The position numbers and the translations under genes are program-made. Of a stretch of DNA of 64,000 nt, positions 61,766 through 64,000 are shown in pieces; the stretch's first letter is position 1, and each line of letters begins with the position of its first letter. The stretch comes from Archaeoglobus sulfaticallidus PM70-1 (lineage in GTDB: Archaea > Halobacteriota > Archaeoglobi > Archaeoglobales > Archaeoglobaceae), in NCBI RefSeq assembly GCF_000385565.1, contig NC_021169.1:62001-126000 (forward strand). The letters are read 5' to 3'. Below the pieces are notes generated by a model. The model made no database searches and was not told the origin of the DNA. It was given only the letters and a program-made list of their open reading frames with translations.

Positions 61766-62544
61766 TGGTGGGTTTAAGGAGTCCGATGAACATCAGGCCA
61801 GACAGAAAGACCAGGATAGGAAAATTCGGATTTCTCAACAACTTCCTTCCATACTACTTCCTCGAGAAGAGCAAGAAGTATGAGATTGTAGAGACAAATC
61901 CGAGAAATATGGTCAACATGCTCCTGAGAAAGCAGATACATTATGCTCCAGTCCCTCTGTTCGCATCACTGAAGAATGGTTTGAAAAACTACAGCTTTTG
62001 TGTGGCTTCCAATGATAGGGTTCTGAGTGTAGTTGTCGTTTCCAAGAAAAAGGAGCTTGAAGGAGATATTGCGATAACAAACCAATCGCTGACAAGCGTC
62101 AATTTACTCAAGATAATCCTAAAAGAAAAGGGTTTGGAGAACAGGCTCAGGGAGTTCGATAGTGGTAGTGCGTGGGATTTGCTTAAAGAATGCGATAATG
62201 CACTTGTTATAGGCGATGAGGCGATAAAGGCGAGAATGGTCTTCAGGGTGGTGATGGATCTTGGAGAGGAGTGGTATGATATCACAGGTTTGCCGATGGT
62301 TTTCGGCATATCTGCATCCCTCAACGGCTTCGACGCAAGCAAAATAGATAGGGATTTGCTTGAATCAACTGAAAAGGGTTATAAAAACATCCATCTGATA
62401 ATAGAGGAGGCTGAAAAACACTTCAAGATGCCTGTAGAGTTTCTGGAGGAGTATTTCAAGACTCTGAAGTTCAAGCTTGGGGGTAAAGAGAGAAGGAGCA
62501 TTGAGCTTTTTGAGGAGTATTGCAGAAAGTATGATCTCATTTAG
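61765..62544 (+). CDS. mqnA: Chorismate dehydratase MqnA
   Basis: 259 residues. Periplasmic-binding-protein-like enzyme: RIGKFGFLNNFLPYYFLEKS, LLRKQIHYAPVPLFASLKNG and LVIGDEAIKARMVFRVVMDLGEEWYDITGLPMVFGI, typical of MqnA. Converts chorismate to 3-[(1-carboxyvinyl)oxy]benzoate, which MqnE uses. ATG overlaps the mqnE stop; an ATG eight codons later (61786) with AAGGAG is also possible and gives a more usual N-terminus. Confidence 0.9.
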   Translation: MVGLRSPMNIRPDRKTRIGKFGFLNNFLPYYFLEKSKKYEIVETNPRNMVNMLLRKQIHYAPVPLFASLKNGLKNYSFCVASNDRVLSVVVVSKKKELEGDIAITNQSLTSVNLLKIILKEKGLENRLREFDSGSAWDLLKECDNALVIGDEAIKARMVFRVVMDLGEEWYDITGLPMVFGISASLNGFDASKIDRDLLESTEKGYKNIHLIIEEAEKHFKMPVEFLEEYFKTLKFKLGGKERRSIELFEEYCRKYDLI

Positions 62545-62552
62545 GTGACTCT

Positions 62553-63575
62553 ATGCGCCTGGAGTTTGATGAGGCTTTAGAATTGTTCGATATCCCGATA
62601 TACGAACTCGGAAAAATGGCTGATGAAATTAGAAAAGAGAGATGTGGAGATGTTGTAACTTTCGTCATAGACACGAACATCAACTACACGAACATCTGCG
62701 TTTCAAAATGCAAATTCTGTGCGTTCTACAGGGACGACGGATTTGTCCTGAGCTACGATGATATTCTGGACAGGATATCAGATGCTGTAAAGCATGGAGT
62801 GACCCAGGTTATGCTTCAGGGAGGGATGAATCCCGATCTCGGGATCGAGTGGTTTGAGGGGCTTTTCAGACTGATAAAATCAAAATTCCAAAACATACAC
62901 CTTCACAGCCTGTCTCCTCCAGAGATAGTGTTTCTCTCAGAGTTGGAAGGGTTGAGCTATCGTGAGGTTCTCGAAAAGCTAAAAAATGCCGGGCTGGATT
63001 CCCTTCCCGGAGGGGGTGCAGAGATCTTATCCGATAGGGTTAGAAGAAAGCTGAGCCCGAAGAAGTGCAGTGCTGATGAGTGGATTGAGGTCATGAGAGA
63101 AGCCCATAGACTTGGAATGAAAACAACCGCCACGATGATGTTCGGGCATGTTGAAAGCCATGAGGACATCGTAGAACACCTCTTCAGAGTAAGGGATTTG
63201 CAGGATGAAACTGGAGGCTTCACAGCATTCATCCCCTGGACATACCAGCCCGGAAACAACGAGTTAACATCAACCATCAAAGAGCCTGCATCCTTCACCC
63301 ACTACCTGAAAATTCTCGCAATCTCAAGAATAGTTCTCCACAACATAGAGAACATACAGGCATCATGGCTAACCCAGGGCTTTGATGTCTCGTTGCTGGC
63401 CTTATACTTCGGAGCCAACGACTTTGGAGGGGTTATGCTTGAGGAGAATGTGCTTAGAGCTACCGGAAAGAAAATTGCCTGCATTAAGGTTGAGGATATG
63501 GTTAGACTGCTGAAAACCACTGGAAGAAAGGTTGCCCAGAGAGACACATACTACAATATCCTGCGATGGTTTTAA
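62553..63575 (+). CDS. mqnC: Cyclic dehypoxanthinyl futalosine synthase MqnC (radical SAM)
   Basis: 340 residues. Cysteines 49, 53 and 56 (CVSKCKFC) bind the cluster; MLQGGMNPDLGIEWFEGLFRLIKSKFQNIHLHSLSPPEI and FTAFIPWTYQPGNNEL are the MqnC signatures. Cyclises dehypoxanthine futalosine in the modified menaquinone pathway. ATG with GGTGA before it. mqnB and mqnD are not present in the window. Confidence 0.92.
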   Translation: MRLEFDEALELFDIPIYELGKMADEIRKERCGDVVTFVIDTNINYTNICVSKCKFCAFYRDDGFVLSYDDILDRISDAVKHGVTQVMLQGGMNPDLGIEWFEGLFRLIKSKFQNIHLHSLSPPEIVFLSELEGLSYREVLEKLKNAGLDSLPGGGAEILSDRVRRKLSPKKCSADEWIEVMREAHRLGMKTTATMMFGHVESHEDIVEHLFRVRDLQDETGGFTAFIPWTYQPGNNELTSTIKEPASFTHYLKILAISRIVLHNIENIQASWLTQGFDVSLLALYFGANDFGGVMLEENVLRATGKKIACIKVEDMVRLLKTTGRKVAQRDTYYNILRWF

Positions 63576-63640
63576 TTGACTGTGTTTTCTAAAATTATTT
63601 TTGACAGAAAATATTTATACTATCAAACTGAATTGCCACT

Positions 63641-64000
63641 ATGAAATCCTATTTGATCTCGTTTATCGCTGGCTTTATATCAGTATTTGTAGCAAACTTT
63701 CTGAGCCTCTTTTTCAGGATTGAGGGGCCAGCAATGGTTTATCTGGCACTGGCCATATCCATACTGCTCTCATCTCTGTACACCCTAACAAAATCCGAGA
63801 AGCTGACAGCAATACACATAGCTGTTTCAGCAGCAACAGCCCTGACTTTAATTGCCGTGATCAGGTTTTCTCCATCAGCAATAATCCTTTTCGCAATCAT
63901 CCTGATCGCTGGAAGCATAATACTTGGAAGGAACAGAAAAGAGGAGGTATCCATAGCTGCCAACTCCTTCCTTACAGTTCTCGGTGTCATCATTGCATTT
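63641..64000 (+). CDS. Membrane protein, N-terminal part (cut by window edge)
   Basis: 120 codons in frame to the window end, no stop. At least four hydrophobic helices: YLISFIAGFISVFVANFL, MVYLALAISILLSSLY, TAIHIAVSAATALTLIAVI and SAIILFAIILIAGSIIL. aaaatatttatac lies about 25 bases before the ATG. Too short to place in a family. It follows mqnC but has its own promoter. Confidence 0.7.
   Translation, partial: MKSYLISFIAGFISVFVANFLSLFFRIEGPAMVYLALAISILLSSLYTLTKSEKLTAIHIAVSAATALTLIAVIRFSPSAIILFAIILIAGSIILGRNRKEEVSIAANSFLTVLGVIIAF

Noticed and set aside
61765-62544. MqnD (1,4-dihydroxy-6-naphthoate synthase) as alternative identity
   Set aside because: The LGEEWYDITGLPMVFGI and RIGKFGFLN parts fit MqnA better.

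Overview
The window is chromosomal DNA of a euryarchaeon, most likely a member of the Archaeoglobales. Supporting signs are the archaeal ribosomal superoperon with RNase P protein Rpp29, SecY and a DUF106/YidC-like protein, KEOPS subunits (Kae1, Bud32), Rpo7/Spt4, TmcA, an RfcS intein, archaeal riboflavin synthase, a fused 3-hydroxyacyl-CoA dehydrogenase/enoyl-CoA hydratase, futalosine-type menaquinone genes, and a secreted dockerin protein. The order assignment is inference; the species is not identified. Many genes have a TATA-like box about 25-30 bp before the start codon (leaderless mRNA) or a GGTGA-type Shine-Dalgarno, and I used these to choose starts, which are often downstream of the longest open frame.

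Layout. 1-1.2 kb: a truncated MFS permease and a decayed transposase. 1.3-4.4 kb: RfcS clamp loader with a LAGLIDADG intein, then an enoyl-CoA hydratase. 4.4-8.6 kb (minus): a PAS/GAF sensor with a pseudo-histidine-kinase tail and an FAD oxidoreductase. 8.7-12.1 kb (minus): information-processing operon rpo7-spt4-dephospho-CoA kinase-eS24-eS31-kae1-bud32. 12.1-18.5 kb: an accessory island in which IS200/IS605 (TnpB-type) ends, an IS6-like fragment and an IS481-like pseudogene flank a three-gene secretion operon (seven-motif beta-propeller, lipoprotein, and a beta-helix/PKD/dockerin protein). 18.5-23.5 kb: a TetR-controlled ABC (FtsX/MacB-type) operon. 23.5-28.8 kb: two radical SAM enzymes, a DUF84 NTPase, tRNA acetyltransferase TmcA and an ASCH protein.

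28.9-44.7 kb (minus): SPOUT methyltransferase followed by the ribosomal superoperon uL3 to uL15, then secY, DUF106, cmk and cbf5. cbf5 reads with an apparent +1 frameshift at a run of four C. 44.7-55.3 kb: glutamine amidotransferase, DHH/RecJ-like protein, CcdA with a membrane-anchored winged-helix regulator, aminotransferases, ribH and ribC, HACD-ECH fusion with a divergent Lrp regulator, and the small subunit of phosphomevalonate dehydratase. 55.4-64 kb (mostly plus): tRNA-Ala(CGC), uracil permease/upp, coaD, a geranylgeranyl-reductase-family flavoprotein, and menaquinone genes mqnE-mqnA-mqnC.

The most noteworthy points are: the cbf5 frameshift; the dockerin operon with a 292-bp near-perfect internal duplication; the ASCH protein translationally coupled to TmcA that keeps two of three residues of the N4-acetylcytidine amidohydrolase triad; an 18-bp perfect palindrome covering the start codon of the TetR gene; and TnpB/omega-RNA-like relics directly upstream of rpo7.
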